Below, piece by piece: positions 1-7,149 of a stretch of 64,000 bases of DNA. This stretch comes from Alishewanella aestuarii B11 (GTDB lineage: Bacteria; Pseudomonadota; Gammaproteobacteria; Enterobacterales; Alteromonadaceae). Made by a program: the position numbers and the translations under genes. The stretch covers positions 152,466 to 216,465 of the forward strand of contig NZ_ALAB01000010.1 in the NCBI RefSeq assembly GCF_000280055.1, written 5' to 3'. Under the pieces are notes generated by a model. It did no database searches, was not told the DNA's origin, and saw only the letters and a list, made by a program, of their open reading frames with translations. Within the stretch, counting starts at the first letter, position 1. Every line of letters starts with the position of its first letter.

Positions 1-958
1 AATCAATACTGGCCCGCGCCAGATTCAAATACAGATCCGGCTGTTCAAAAGCCGAGTAACGGGCATATTTCACCATATCCCGTGCCGCTTGGTATTGGGT
101 TTCGTAATCATGATTCAGGCGGGATAACTGCAGTAATTTTTGCTGGCGCAGTAAATTTCGCGGTGCCAGCTCGGCGGCATCAATCAAATGCTGTTGGGCC
201 TGCTGGTAATGCTGTTGTTTAAATTCCAGTTCCGCCAATAAGTCGAGCGCAAACAGTCGGCTTTCGCTGCGCAGTAATAACTCTTCCAGTAAGTTAAACG
301 CCTGCTGTTCCTGACCTTTGGCGACATAACACCGTACCAGACCCATCTTGGCCCAGCTAAAGGGCTGAATACTCAGCATGGCGAGAAAGAAATGTTCGGC
401 ATCGGTAAATTCTTGCTGTGCCAGCAGAATATCGCCTTTGAGCTTTAACAGCAGCGGAAACCATTTACGTTGATTGGCATCAGCAAGTTGCTCGTCGATA
501 TAATTCAGCGCCGCCTGGTAATGCTGCGCATCCAGCAACTGATACAACGGGCGCAGTTGTTGTTTACGTTTTAGCACCCGTTCAATACGTAGCTGTAAGT
601 CTTTAATTACAAAGGGTTTGGCCAGAAACTCGTCCGGCTGTAATTCAATAACACTGTGTACCAGGTTCGGATCGGTCTCGGCGCTGATAAAGATCACGGC
701 ACTGCTGTGCTTTTGCAGGCCACTGAATTTTAATTCGGCAAACAGCTGAAAGCCGTCTTTGCCATCGGCCTGGTTATACGAGCAGATAATAAGATCGAAC
801 AGGTTGTTACGGCACAGTGCCAGCGCCTGCTGTGGCCGTTCGGCAATGGTAATATTCTGATAACCCAGCTGCTCCAGCGTGTAGCGCAGGTAGCTTTGTG
901 ACAGGGGTTGCTCATCAATAATCAGGATGCGTTCGTCCCGCTTGGGTGCATTTTCCAT
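1..958 (-). CDS. Response regulator with degenerate receiver and TPR repeats (partial, 3' end outside window)
   Basis: I translated this reading frame directly; it is open from an ATG at 958 to the window edge (319 codons seen). Residues about 6-125 form a receiver domain: the acidic pair is present (ILIIDEQP), the switch serine is in VIFISAE and the conserved lysine is in FLAKPF. At the phospho-acceptor position the sequence reads DLIICSYNQ, where relatives have ICDYN, so the aspartate is replaced by serine. From about residue 130 onward the protein is helical with TPR-like repeats (for example LLDAQHYQAALNYI). Receiver-TPR proteins of this kind are common in Alteromonadales; their partners are mostly unknown. 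Loss of the aspartate suggests a phosphorylation-independent or scaffold role, which is inference. Confidence 0.85.
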   Translation of the reverse strand, partial: MENAPKRDERILIIDEQPLSQSYLRYTLEQLGYQNITIAERPQQALALCRNNLFDLIICSYNQADGKDGFQLFAELKFSGLQKHSSAVIFISAETDPNLVHSVIELQPDEFLAKPFVIKDLQLRIERVLKRKQQLRPLYQLLDAQHYQAALNYIDEQLADANQRKWFPLLLKLKGDILLAQQEFTDAEHFFLAMLSIQPFSWAKMGLVRCYVAKGQEQQAFNLLEELLLRSESRLFALDLLAELEFKQQHYQQAQQHLIDAAELAPRNLLRQQKLLQLSRLNHDYETQYQAARDMVKYARYSAFEQPDLYLNLARASID

Positions 959-991
959 TACAGGCTGGATCCGAGAACTTCGTCTAAAGCT

Positions 992-1019
992 ACTATAGCA
1001 ACTTTTTGCCTTGAGTTAA
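992..1019 (-). promoter_or_regulatory. Candidate sigma-70 promoter of the TPR response regulator
   Basis: Reading the minus strand, TTAACT (1019-1014) is followed after 16 bases by TATAGT (997-992), about 34 bases upstream of the ATG at 958. The match to the -10 consensus is five of six. No experimental support; the spacing and position are what make it plausible. Confidence 0.45.
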
Positions 1020-1138
1020 CCGGGCAGGATCAATAAATAGGCGATTGCGCACTAAATCGGTACTCTGCATTTACCACTTTGTTCAAGATCTTGCGGCCAG
1101 AAGGATATTTTCCGTGATGCCTCACCGATATTAGTTAA

Positions 1139-1252
1139 GCTCTTAGCTGCGGTAGAATTTTCGTAACAGCAGCAGGGATGCTGCGGAGGCTGAAAGGGCA
1201 CAAGGATGTGATCCTTGAAGCCGGTGGAGAAAATTGCTACCCAGCTAAGGGC
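1139..1252. repeat. Structured 114-nt repeat, copy 1
   Basis: First of three near-identical 114-nt units. The ends are complementary (5' side CTTAGCTG-CG-GTAG-AATTTTC, 3' side GAAAATT-G-CTAC-C-CAGCTAAG), giving a terminal stem of about 20 bp with small bulges. Inside are two hairpins: GCAGCA-GGGA-TGCTGC, and one enclosed by GGCT/AGCC. In this copy the second apex reads CAAGGATG instead of CAGGGATG. It also differs at the second base pair of the terminal stem. Whether it acts as RNA or DNA is unknown. It lies downstream of the tRNA-Val cluster with respect to tRNA transcription. Confidence 0.8.
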
Positions 1253-1340
1253 GCTGCGCTGGTCTTGACGCTGTAGAGTCTAAGGCAGTGCATCCGGCGG
1301 TAATCATTCCGTACAACTTTGACGGGACACGCTGTGAATA

Positions 1341-1442
1341 CATCCCTGTACGGTTACAAACTTCATCCTGAAGTTTGCCCTACGGGCCAGCTAAAGCTGT
1401 TCAAATTTGCTCCCGGCAAATTTGTGTCATTTTTCATCCCTG
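1341..1442. repeat. Linker hairpin array between repeat copies 1 and 2
   Basis: This linker contains consecutive small inverted repeats: AAACTTC-ATCCT-GAAGTTT (about 1359-1377), AAATTTGC-TCCC-GCAAATTT with one extra G (about 1403-1424), and TTTTTCA-TCCC-TGAAAAA (about 1430-1447), preceded by CATCCCTG at 1341-1348. The stems differ but the apex is the constant CATCCCTG type. It is the complement of the CAGGGATG apices in the 114-nt cores. Confidence 0.65.
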
Positions 1443-1544
1443 AAAAATACATTCCCTTACAAAGTGCACGGAATGCTTACCACCTCGTCTTATATCTGCT
1501 GTTCTCTATGATATTTTTCGTGATGCCTATCAGATACTATTTAA

Positions 1545-1658
1545 GCCCTTAGCTGCGGTAGAATTTTCGTAACAGCAGCAGGGATGCTGCGGAGGCTGAA
1601 AGGGCACAGGGATGTGATCCTTGAAGCCGGTGGAGAAAATTACTACCCAGCTAAGGGC
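1545..1658. repeat. Structured 114-nt repeat, copy 2
   Basis: Second copy, with perfect 11-bp outer ends (GCCCTTAGCTG pairing with CAGCTAAGGGC), followed inward by GTAG/CTAC and AATTTTC/GAAAATT. Both internal hairpins carry the loop GGGA within CAGGGATG (1579-1586 and 1607-1614), so the element folds as a three-way junction. About 27 bases immediately upstream (from TCGTGATGCC) are also shared with copy 3, so the repeated unit is larger than the hairpin core. Confidence 0.85.
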
Positions 1659-1765
1659 GCTGCCCCAATCTCAACGCTACTGGTGCTCATCGTTACGCAG
1701 GTTCTATCTCGGTGCATCCGTCGGCTAAACGCGCCGTACAACTTTCCTGGGGCACACCGTGAACC

Positions 1766-1800
1766 CATCCCTGGGGGCTCCCCTTTCGCATCCATGCGAA
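1766..1800. repeat. Linker hairpins between repeat copies 2 and 3
   Basis: CATCCCTG occurs at 1766-1773 within a C/G-rich inverted repeat (CCCATCCCTGGG). CTTTCGCATCCATGCGAAAG lies immediately downstream (about 1783-1802), again a variable stem around a CATCC-type apex. The rest of the linker (1820-1869) is related to 1061-1110 (shared TACTCTGCATTTACC), which supports an array of about 350-400-bp units. Confidence 0.6.
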
Positions 1801-1896
1801 AGACGTCCCCAGAAAAGTGTACTCTGCATTTACCGCCTCGTTCACGATCGTGCCGCCAAAAGTATATTGTCGTGATGCCTATCAGATACTATTTAA

Positions 1897-2010
1897 GCCC
1901 TTAGCTGCGGTAGAATTTTCGTAACAGCAGCAGGGATGCTGCGGAGGCTGAAAGGGCACAGGGATGTGATCCTTGAAGCCGGTGGAGAAAATTACTACCC
2001 AGCTAAGGGC
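1897..2010. repeat. Structured 114-nt repeat, copy 3
   Basis: Third copy, identical to copy 2 throughout the core as far as I can compare by eye, including both CAGGGATG apices (1931-1938 and 1959-1966) and the upstream TCGTGATGCC block. The three cores start 406 and 352 bases apart. All three are followed within about 50 bases by the short block GCATCCG, so core plus flanks look like an imperfect tandem array with divergent linkers. Confidence 0.85.
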
Positions 2011-2106
2011 GCTACGCTGGTCTGGACGCTAAGTGTCGGGATTTGAGCATCCGGCGATTGTGTTTCGGCAGAAAATCAATTGAGCAGATGTGAGCGACTC
2101 AAGTAT

Positions 2107-2147
2107 TTCAGACAGGCAAAAAGCCAAGAGGCCGGTATTGTAACAAT
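2107..2147 (+). repeat. Left arm of 41-bp inverted repeat flanking the tRNA-Val cluster
   Basis: These 41 bases are the reverse complement of 2582-2622 with one mismatch (AAGCCAAG here against AAGCTAAG in the complement of the other arm). The right arm is the gltX -10 region and leader, so this arm is a displaced inverted copy of the gltX leader lying just downstream of the last tRNA. The arms enclose all three tRNA genes and their promoter. Confidence 0.9.
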
Positions 2148-2157
2148 TGGGGGAACT

Positions 2158-2233
2158 TGGTGGATTGTACTGGGTTCGAACCAGTGACCCCCGCCTTGTA
2201 AGGGCGGTGCTCTCCCAGCTGAGCTAACAATCC
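2158..2233 (-). tRNA. tRNA-Val (anticodon TAC), distal copy
   Basis: The 76-nt gene reads on the minus strand with acceptor stem GGATTGT / ACAATCC, discriminator A, encoded CCA, D-loop TTAGCTCAGCTGGGAGAGCA, anticodon loop CTTACAA and T-arm GGTTCGAA. It is third in the transcript. It is identical to the two other copies, with spacers of about 25 bases. Confidence 0.97.
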
Positions 2234-2258
2234 ATGGGAGTATCGTAAATAGGAGCTT

Positions 2259-2334
2259 TGGTGGATTGTACTGGGTTCGAACCAGTGACCCCCGCCTTGT
2301 AAGGGCGGTGCTCTCCCAGCTGAGCTAACAATCC
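2259..2334 (-). tRNA. tRNA-Val (anticodon TAC), middle copy
   Basis: Identical 76-nt gene with encoded CCA and anticodon TAC. Its 5' flank on the plus strand (ATGGGAGTATCG) is the same as that of the distal copy, which indicates recent tandem duplication. Confidence 0.97.
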
Positions 2335-2359
2335 ATGGGAGTATCGCTGTGTAGAATAT

Positions 2360-2435
2360 TGGTGGATTGTACTGGGTTCGAACCAGTGACCCCCGCCTTG
2401 TAAGGGCGGTGCTCTCCCAGCTGAGCTAACAATCC
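2360..2435 (-). tRNA. tRNA-Val (anticodon TAC), promoter-proximal copy
   Basis: Identical 76-nt gene with encoded CCA and anticodon TAC, nearest to the shared promoter. All three genes read valine GTA (and probably GTG/GTT) codons. A GC-rich discriminator lies between the promoter -10 and the gene, as is usual for stringently controlled stable RNA genes. Confidence 0.97.
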
Positions 2436-2452
2436 ACGCTGCGATGGCGCAC

Positions 2453-2480
2453 ATTATAGGGAGCGTGATTTAGCTGTCAA
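2453..2480 (-). promoter_or_regulatory. Promoter of the tRNA-Val operon
   Basis: On the minus strand TTGACA (2480-2475) and TATAAT (2458-2453) are both perfect consensus hexamers, separated by 16 bases, with a GC-rich discriminator (GTGCGCC) after the -10. That discriminator is typical of ppGpp-sensitive stable RNA promoters. The first tRNA begins 18 bases after the -10. Confidence 0.9.
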
Positions 2481-2581
2481 CTTTATTTTCGGGCAAAGCA
2501 CGCTGTATGCCGCAAAAGTAAACAGCATAGTGAAAAAAACCAGCTTTTGCCACTACACCTCGGGTGCATCCGCCGGCGTGG

Positions 2582-2622
2582 ATTGTTACAATACCGGCCT
2601 CTTAGCTTTTTGCCTGTCTGAA
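2582..2622 (-). repeat. Right arm of 41-bp inverted repeat (gltX leader)
   Basis: Inverted partner of 2107-2147. It starts inside a possible gltX -10 (TACAAT, 2587-2592) and ends 11 bases before the gltX start codon, so it covers the probable transcription start and 5' leader of gltX. The possible -35 for that promoter (GTGCAT, 2564-2569) is weak. Recombination between the arms would invert the tRNA segment without altering gltX coding sequence. Confidence 0.9.
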
Positions 2623-2633
2623 TTGGAAAGATT

Positions 2634-4040
2634 ATGTCATTAGTGACCCGTTTTGCACCCAGCCCAACCGGCTACTTACACGTAGGTGGCGCCCGTACTG
2701 CTTTATACAGCTGGCTGTATGCCAGAAAAAATGGCGGTAAATTTATTCTGCGTATCGAAGATACCGATCTGGAGCGCTCAACCCAGGAATCGGTAGACGC
2801 CATTTTAGAAGGTATGCAGTGGCTGGGACTGGAGCACGACGAAGGCCCGTACTATCAAACCAAACGCTTTGACCTGTATAAAGAAGTGGTGGCGCAGCTG
2901 TTAGCAGAAGGCAAAGCCTACAAGTGCTTCTGCACGGTAGAGGAGCTGGACGCGATGCGCGAAGCGCAAATGGCCGCCGGTGAAAAGCCAAAATATAACG
3001 GTATGTGGCGCGATCGCACTGATCATCCGGCCGATAAGCCTTATGTCATTCGCTTTAAAAACCCGCTGGATGGCGTGGTCGTGATTGACGATATGATTAA
3101 AGGCCGCATTGAAATTGCCAATGCTGAGCTGGACGATCTGGTAATTGCCCGCAGTGACGGCACCCCAACCTATAACCTGACCGTGGTGGTTGATGACTGG
3201 AAAATGGGCATTACCCATGTGATCCGGGGTGACGACCATGTTAATAACACCCCGCGGCAGATGAATATTCTGGCGGCGCTGGGCGCTGAGATCCCAAAAT
3301 ACGCGCATGTACCGATGATTCTGGGCGACGATGGCAAGCGGTTATCAAAGCGTCACGGCGCGGTCGGCGTTATGCAGTATCGCGATAACGGCTTTTTACC
3401 GCAGGCACTGATCAACTATTTAGTTCGTCTGGGTTGGTCGCATGGCGATCAGGAAATTTTTAGTCTGGACGAGCTGGTACAGCTGTTCGACCTGTCAGCT
3501 TGTAATCGTGCCCCATCGGCCTTTAATACCGACAAGCTGATCTGGTTAAATCAACACTATATGAAGACCCTGCCGGCAGAAGAGGTCGCCAGCCATTTAG
3601 CCTGGCATGTTGCCGAGCAAAAACTGGATATCAGCACCGGGCCAAGTTTAGCGCAGCTGGTGCAGGTGCAGGCCGAGCGGGTTAAAACCTTAAAAGAAAT
3701 GGTGGAAGTCAGCCGCTATTTCTATGAAGACTTTAGCAGCTTTGACGAAGCAGCCGCCAAGAAACATTTAACTGCGGCAGCGGCGGAACCTTTGGCATTG
3801 TTACATGCCAAACTGGCTAAGTTGACCGATTGGCAGCCAGCGCTGATCCATCAGCAAATTACTGATACCGCTGCCGAACTGGCACTGGGTATGGGTAAGG
3901 TGGGGATGCCGCTACGGGTGGCAGTAACCGGTGGCGGTAATTCACCGGCGCTGGATCTGACGTTACAACTGATTGGTCAGGCGCGCAGCCTGGCCCGCAT
4001 TGAGCAGGCGCTGAGCTTTATTAAGCAGCACGCTGTCTGA
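2634..4040 (+). CDS. gltX: Glutamyl-tRNA synthetase
   Basis: A 468-residue class I aminoacyl-tRNA synthetase that charges tRNA-Glu with glutamate in the cytosol. The HIGH-type motif is at residues 9-19 ([11 protein letters not shown]) and the KMSKS-type motif is KRLSK at 235-239. The length equals that of bacterial GltX. The start ATG at 2634 follows a GGAAAG ribosome site. The gene stands alone, divergent from the tRNA-Val operon, and its leader is one arm of the inverted repeat around that operon. A hairpin terminator follows. The second copy of the leader downstream of the tRNAs is the only oddity. Confidence 0.97.
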   Translation: MSLVTRFAPSPTGYLHVGGARTALYSWLYARKNGGKFILRIEDTDLERSTQESVDAILEGMQWLGLEHDEGPYYQTKRFDLYKEVVAQLLAEGKAYKCFCTVEELDAMREAQMAAGEKPKYNGMWRDRTDHPADKPYVIRFKNPLDGVVVIDDMIKGRIEIANAELDDLVIARSDGTPTYNLTVVVDDWKMGITHVIRGDDHVNNTPRQMNILAALGAEIPKYAHVPMILGDDGKRLSKRHGAVGVMQYRDNGFLPQALINYLVRLGWSHGDQEIFSLDELVQLFDLSACNRAPSAFNTDKLIWLNQHYMKTLPAEEVASHLAWHVAEQKLDISTGPSLAQLVQVQAERVKTLKEMVEVSRYFYEDFSSFDEAAAKKHLTAAAAEPLALLHAKLAKLTDWQPALIHQQITDTAAELALGMGKVGMPLRVAVTGGGNSPALDLTLQLIGQARSLARIEQALSFIKQHAV

Positions 4041-4046
4041 TGCCAT

Positions 4047-4067
4047 AGCTCAGGCCTGGCCTGAGCT
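4047..4067. repeat. Perfect palindrome after gltX
   Basis: AGCTCAGGC-CTG-GCCTGAGCT is a 9-bp perfect inverted repeat with a three-base centre, seven bases after the gltX stop. It has no following T-run, so it is not by itself an intrinsic terminator; it may protect the 3' end of the mRNA. Confidence 0.6.
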
Positions 4068-4085
4068 GTTACCTGAAGATGTGAT

Positions 4086-4110
4086 AACGCCTGCGAGTTC
4101 AGGCGTTTTT
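4086..4110 (+). terminator. Rho-independent terminator of gltX
   Basis: Stem AACGCCTG / CAGGCGTT with a six-base loop is followed directly by TTT. It lies about 45 bases after the gltX stop and ahead of the DUF481 gene, which separates the two transcription units. Confidence 0.8.
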
Positions 4111-4157
4111 AGTTCGCTTAGCTTGTAGATTAAAAAAAACTGAATATTAGATTAAAC

Positions 4158-4949
4158 ATGCCTGTTTTTTTATTGTTAGTCGTAGCCTTGCTGGCGTTTC
4201 ACGTCAGTGCCAATGAAGCGCCGGAAGAAGCTGAGCCTCTGGTGCCTGAATTACAGAACCTGGGGTTACTGGGCACCCTTACCGGCGATATTGAGCTGGG
4301 TTTTTTGTTTATCGATGGCAACACCGATGCGCGCGGCTGGCGGGTTAACACTGAACTGGTGCATGAAAATGATTTTTTCCGGAACCGCTATAACGTGCAG
4401 GGCCGGATCCAAAAGAATCAGTTTACCAACAGTGAAACCGGTGAAGTGCGCACCGAAGCCACAGTAAAGCGCTATGCGTTATCAGGCCAGAGTAACTACA
4501 AGTTTTTAAGCGGTTCGACCTCGTTTTTTGGCCGCGGTGCCTATGCTTACGATATGTTTGGTTCATTCCGGCAGGTCGGCTCGCTGGCAACAGGTTATGC
4601 CAACCGGGTGTATCAAAAGCAGGCCAATTATCTGGATCTGGAAACCGGCCCGGGTTTTGCGTATCGCGAGGGCGCTTCCGGCAGCACTTCTAAGGGTTTG
4701 ATCTGGTTTTTGGCACTCAACTTTGAGCAGGAAATTTACAAAGGCAGCCGTTTCCGTCAAACGTTCGAAGGCAATGTGTCGGTCGATGGCGAAAACTCGG
4801 CTTATACCAGCCGCAGCGCTTTAACCGCGCAAATTAATGGCCGGCTGGCAATGCGTTTAAGTTTCTCGGTTAGCCACAACTCGCGGCCTGAGGGCAATTT
4901 GCAAACTACTGACACCGAAACCTCGGCGTCGCTGGTGTATCAATTCTAA
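4158..4949 (+). CDS. DUF481 / YdiY-family outer-membrane protein
   Basis: A 263-residue protein with an N-terminal signal peptide (hydrophobic stretch ending around HVSANEA) and a beta-barrel pattern of alternating residues ending in aromatic phenylalanine (ASLVYQF), as in outer-membrane barrels. Blocks such as GDIELGFLFIDGNTDARGW and NNYKFLSG-like strands match the DUF481 family (YdiY, described as salt-induced outer-membrane protein). Function is not known for the family beyond localisation. It is a single gene between a terminator and the PhoX-like gene; no partner is evident. Confidence 0.75.
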   Translation: MPVFLLLVVALLAFHVSANEAPEEAEPLVPELQNLGLLGTLTGDIELGFLFIDGNTDARGWRVNTELVHENDFFRNRYNVQGRIQKNQFTNSETGEVRTEATVKRYALSGQSNYKFLSGSTSFFGRGAYAYDMFGSFRQVGSLATGYANRVYQKQANYLDLETGPGFAYREGASGSTSKGLIWFLALNFEQEIYKGSRFRQTFEGNVSVDGENSAYTSRSALTAQINGRLAMRLSFSVSHNSRPEGNLQTTDTETSASLVYQF

Positions 4950-5063
4950 GCAGTTGTTTGTAATTAATATTTAACAAAAAAGCCACCTGGGTGTCATTTG
5001 GCTTTCACATGGTCATGTTCCAATTTCTGCGCCAATATAATAAATCACGCAGGAACCCTGACC

Positions 5064-7070
5064 ATGACACTATCTACTCTCCCTGTTCAAATAGACAACT
5101 CCGGCCTGGAGCCCATCTCTAATACGTCTGCTAATCCGAGCTTTGGCGAGGTATTAGAGCAACGGATGGCGCGGCGCAGCTTTTTAAAAGGCAGTTTGGC
5201 AGCAGCCGTGTCCGGTATTATGGGCGTTGGCTTAACCGGCTGTAATAGCAGCGATACCGCTGAGCCTTTGCCACCGGTTAGTGTGATCCCGGCACCGGCT
5301 TTTTTGGGTTTTGCTGCTATTGCGGCTAACCGCCTTGATGGCATTACCGTACCGGCGGGCTATAGCGCTAAACCTTTTCTGGCCTGGGGTACTCCTATCA
5401 CCGGCACCTATCCGGCCTTTCTGGCGGATGCCAGCAACACGGCCGCCGAGCAGGCGATGCAAATGGGCATGAACCATGATGGCATGCATTTTTTCCCGAT
5501 TGATGTGCGCAGCGGGGGTAATAGCTCCAGCGAAGGCCTACTGGTGATGAACCATGAATATGTAGAGCCCAATGTACTGCATCCGCAAGGACCGGTATTA
5601 CCACGCCCGGCCGAACAGGTGGCCAAAGAGCTGGCGGCGCACGGTGTCAGTGTGGTGCATATTGAAAAAGCGGCCAATGGTGACTGGCGTGTCGTCAGTA
5701 ACAGCCCCTTGAACCGCCGAATTACCGGTGAAACGCCCATGGAGCTGGCTGGTCCGGTTCGGGGCCATGCCAAGGTAGTGACCAAATACAGTCCGGATGG
5801 CAGCCGCACCCGTGGCACCTTAAATAACTGTGCTCATGGTTACACGCCCTGGGGCACCTACCTGACGGCGGAGGAAAACTGGGCGGGCTACTTTATGAAT
5901 AGCGATAGCCCCCAGGTGCGTGAGCACCGCCGTTATGGTGTTGGCAGCAGTAATGGCCGTTATTTCTGGGAAACGGCTACGCCAGCTGCGGATCGCTACC
6001 AGCGTTTTAACGCATCGACATTAGCAGCCAGTGCCGCTGAGGATTACCGCAACGAACCCAATACCTTTGGCTGGATCGTTGAAATCGACCCCTTTAATCC
6101 GGACAGTGTGCCGCAAAAGCGCACCGCCCTAGGCCGCTTTGCCCACGAAGGTATCGTCTTTGCCAAGGTCACCGAAGGTGAGCCGTTAGTGGCTTATTCC
6201 GGCGATGATGCGCGGGATGAATATATTTACAAGTATGTGTCGAAACAGCCGTACTTCCGTAATACTGCCGGCGGGCATCTGCTGAATGACGGTACCCTGT
6301 ATGTCGCCCGTTTTAACGCCGATGGCTCTGGTGACTGGCTGGCGCTGGATATTAATAATCCCGAGTTTGCTGCCAAGGCCGCTCTGGCCGGCGTAAGCTT
6401 TAGCGATCAGGCCGATGTGCTGCTTAATACCCGCCTGGCCGCCGATATCGCCGGTGCAACCAAGATGGATCGGCCAGAGTGGGGCGCAGTGCATCCGGAA
6501 ACCTCGGAAGTGTATTTTACCCTGACTAACAATACTAACCGCACTGCAGCGCAGGTTGATGCAGCCAACCCGCGCGCCAACAATGCTACTGGCCATATTA
6601 TCCGCTGGAAAGAGCGCGGTACCCTGGCCTCAAGCCAGTTTAACTGGGATATCTTCCTGCTGGCCGGTGATGTTGGCACCGCTACGCCGGGGACCAACCT
6701 GGTGTTAACGGCGGATAACCACCACGCCAGCCCGGATGGTCTGTGGTTTGATGATAATGGCTTACTGTGGATCCAAACGGATATGAGTGGCTCTCAGCAA
6801 AGCAGCGGCCCTTATGGTAACAATGCGATGCTGGTTGCCGATCCGGTGAGCCGGCAGATCAAGCGTTTCCTGGTGGGGCCAACTGACTGTGAAGTGACAG
6901 GGGTGATTATGACGCCGGATCAGCGCACTATGTTTGTTAATATCCAGCATCCGGGCGATCGGTCCAGCGTAACGAACTTTACCAGTAACTGGCCGGACGG
7001 TGGCAATAGCCGGCCGCGTTCAGCGACGGTGATTATTACCAAAGATGACGGTGGTATGATTGGGACCTAA
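5064..7070 (+). CDS. PhoX-family (DUF839) alkaline phosphatase-like protein, Tat-exported
   Basis: The start is set at ATG 5064 (668 residues) because CAGGAA lies just upstream; an in-frame upstream start would add 22 residues without a ribosome site. Around residue 38 is a twin-arginine signal (ARRSFLKG) followed by a hydrophobic stretch and a GC motif (LTGCNSS) that could be lipidated. The body carries DUF839/PhoX signatures: MNHEYVEP, CAHGYTPWGTYLTAEENW, HEGIVFAK, YSGDDARDEYIYKY and DGLWFDDNGLLWIQTD. PhoX enzymes are calcium- and iron-dependent periplasmic phosphatases. Acid residues for metal binding are present by motif, but activity is not proven from sequence. No pho box was seen. Confidence 0.85.
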   Translation: MTLSTLPVQIDNSGLEPISNTSANPSFGEVLEQRMARRSFLKGSLAAAVSGIMGVGLTGCNSSDTAEPLPPVSVIPAPAFLGFAAIAANRLDGITVPAGYSAKPFLAWGTPITGTYPAFLADASNTAAEQAMQMGMNHDGMHFFPIDVRSGGNSSSEGLLVMNHEYVEPNVLHPQGPVLPRPAEQVAKELAAHGVSVVHIEKAANGDWRVVSNSPLNRRITGETPMELAGPVRGHAKVVTKYSPDGSRTRGTLNNCAHGYTPWGTYLTAEENWAGYFMNSDSPQVREHRRYGVGSSNGRYFWETATPAADRYQRFNASTLAASAAEDYRNEPNTFGWIVEIDPFNPDSVPQKRTALGRFAHEGIVFAKVTEGEPLVAYSGDDARDEYIYKYVSKQPYFRNTAGGHLLNDGTLYVARFNADGSGDWLALDINNPEFAAKAALAGVSFSDQADVLLNTRLAADIAGATKMDRPEWGAVHPETSEVYFTLTNNTNRTAAQVDAANPRANNATGHIIRWKERGTLASSQFNWDIFLLAGDVGTATPGTNLVLTADNHHASPDGLWFDDNGLLWIQTDMSGSQQSSGPYGNNAMLVADPVSRQIKRFLVGPTDCEVTGVIMTPDQRTMFVNIQHPGDRSSVTNFTSNWPDGGNSRPRSATVIITKDDGGMIGT

Positions 7071-7099
7071 GGTACCCGATTATTGACTGCACTAATAAC

Positions 7100-7121
7100 A
7101 CAGGGGGCCTTGGCCCCCTGT
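7100..7121. terminator. Bidirectional hairpin between phoX-like gene and serA
   Basis: ACAGGGGGCC-TT-GGCCCCCTGT is a perfect 10-bp stem lying between two convergent genes, 30 bases after the PhoX-like stop and 29 after the serA stop. T-rich sequence follows on the plus strand (TCTGCTTCT). It probably terminates both. Confidence 0.75.
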
Positions 7122-7149
7122 TCTGCTTCTAATATGACTCAGTAAAACC

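Noticed and set aside
1319..1904. Two open frames of 77 and 106 codons within the repeat array
   Set aside because: They share identical C-terminal residues only because they read through the repeat, have no ribosome sites and no protein-like composition.
1139..2010. CRISPR array
   Set aside because: Repeats are 114 nt with 240-290-nt linkers, strongly self-complementary over their whole length, and no cas genes are nearby.
2224..2454. Open frame of 76 codons on the minus strand
   Set aside because: It lies within the tRNA-Val genes and consists of translated tRNA.
2107..2622. Insertion sequence with 41-bp terminal inverted repeats
   Set aside because: No transposase lies between the arms, no target duplication is visible, and the right arm is the native gltX leader.
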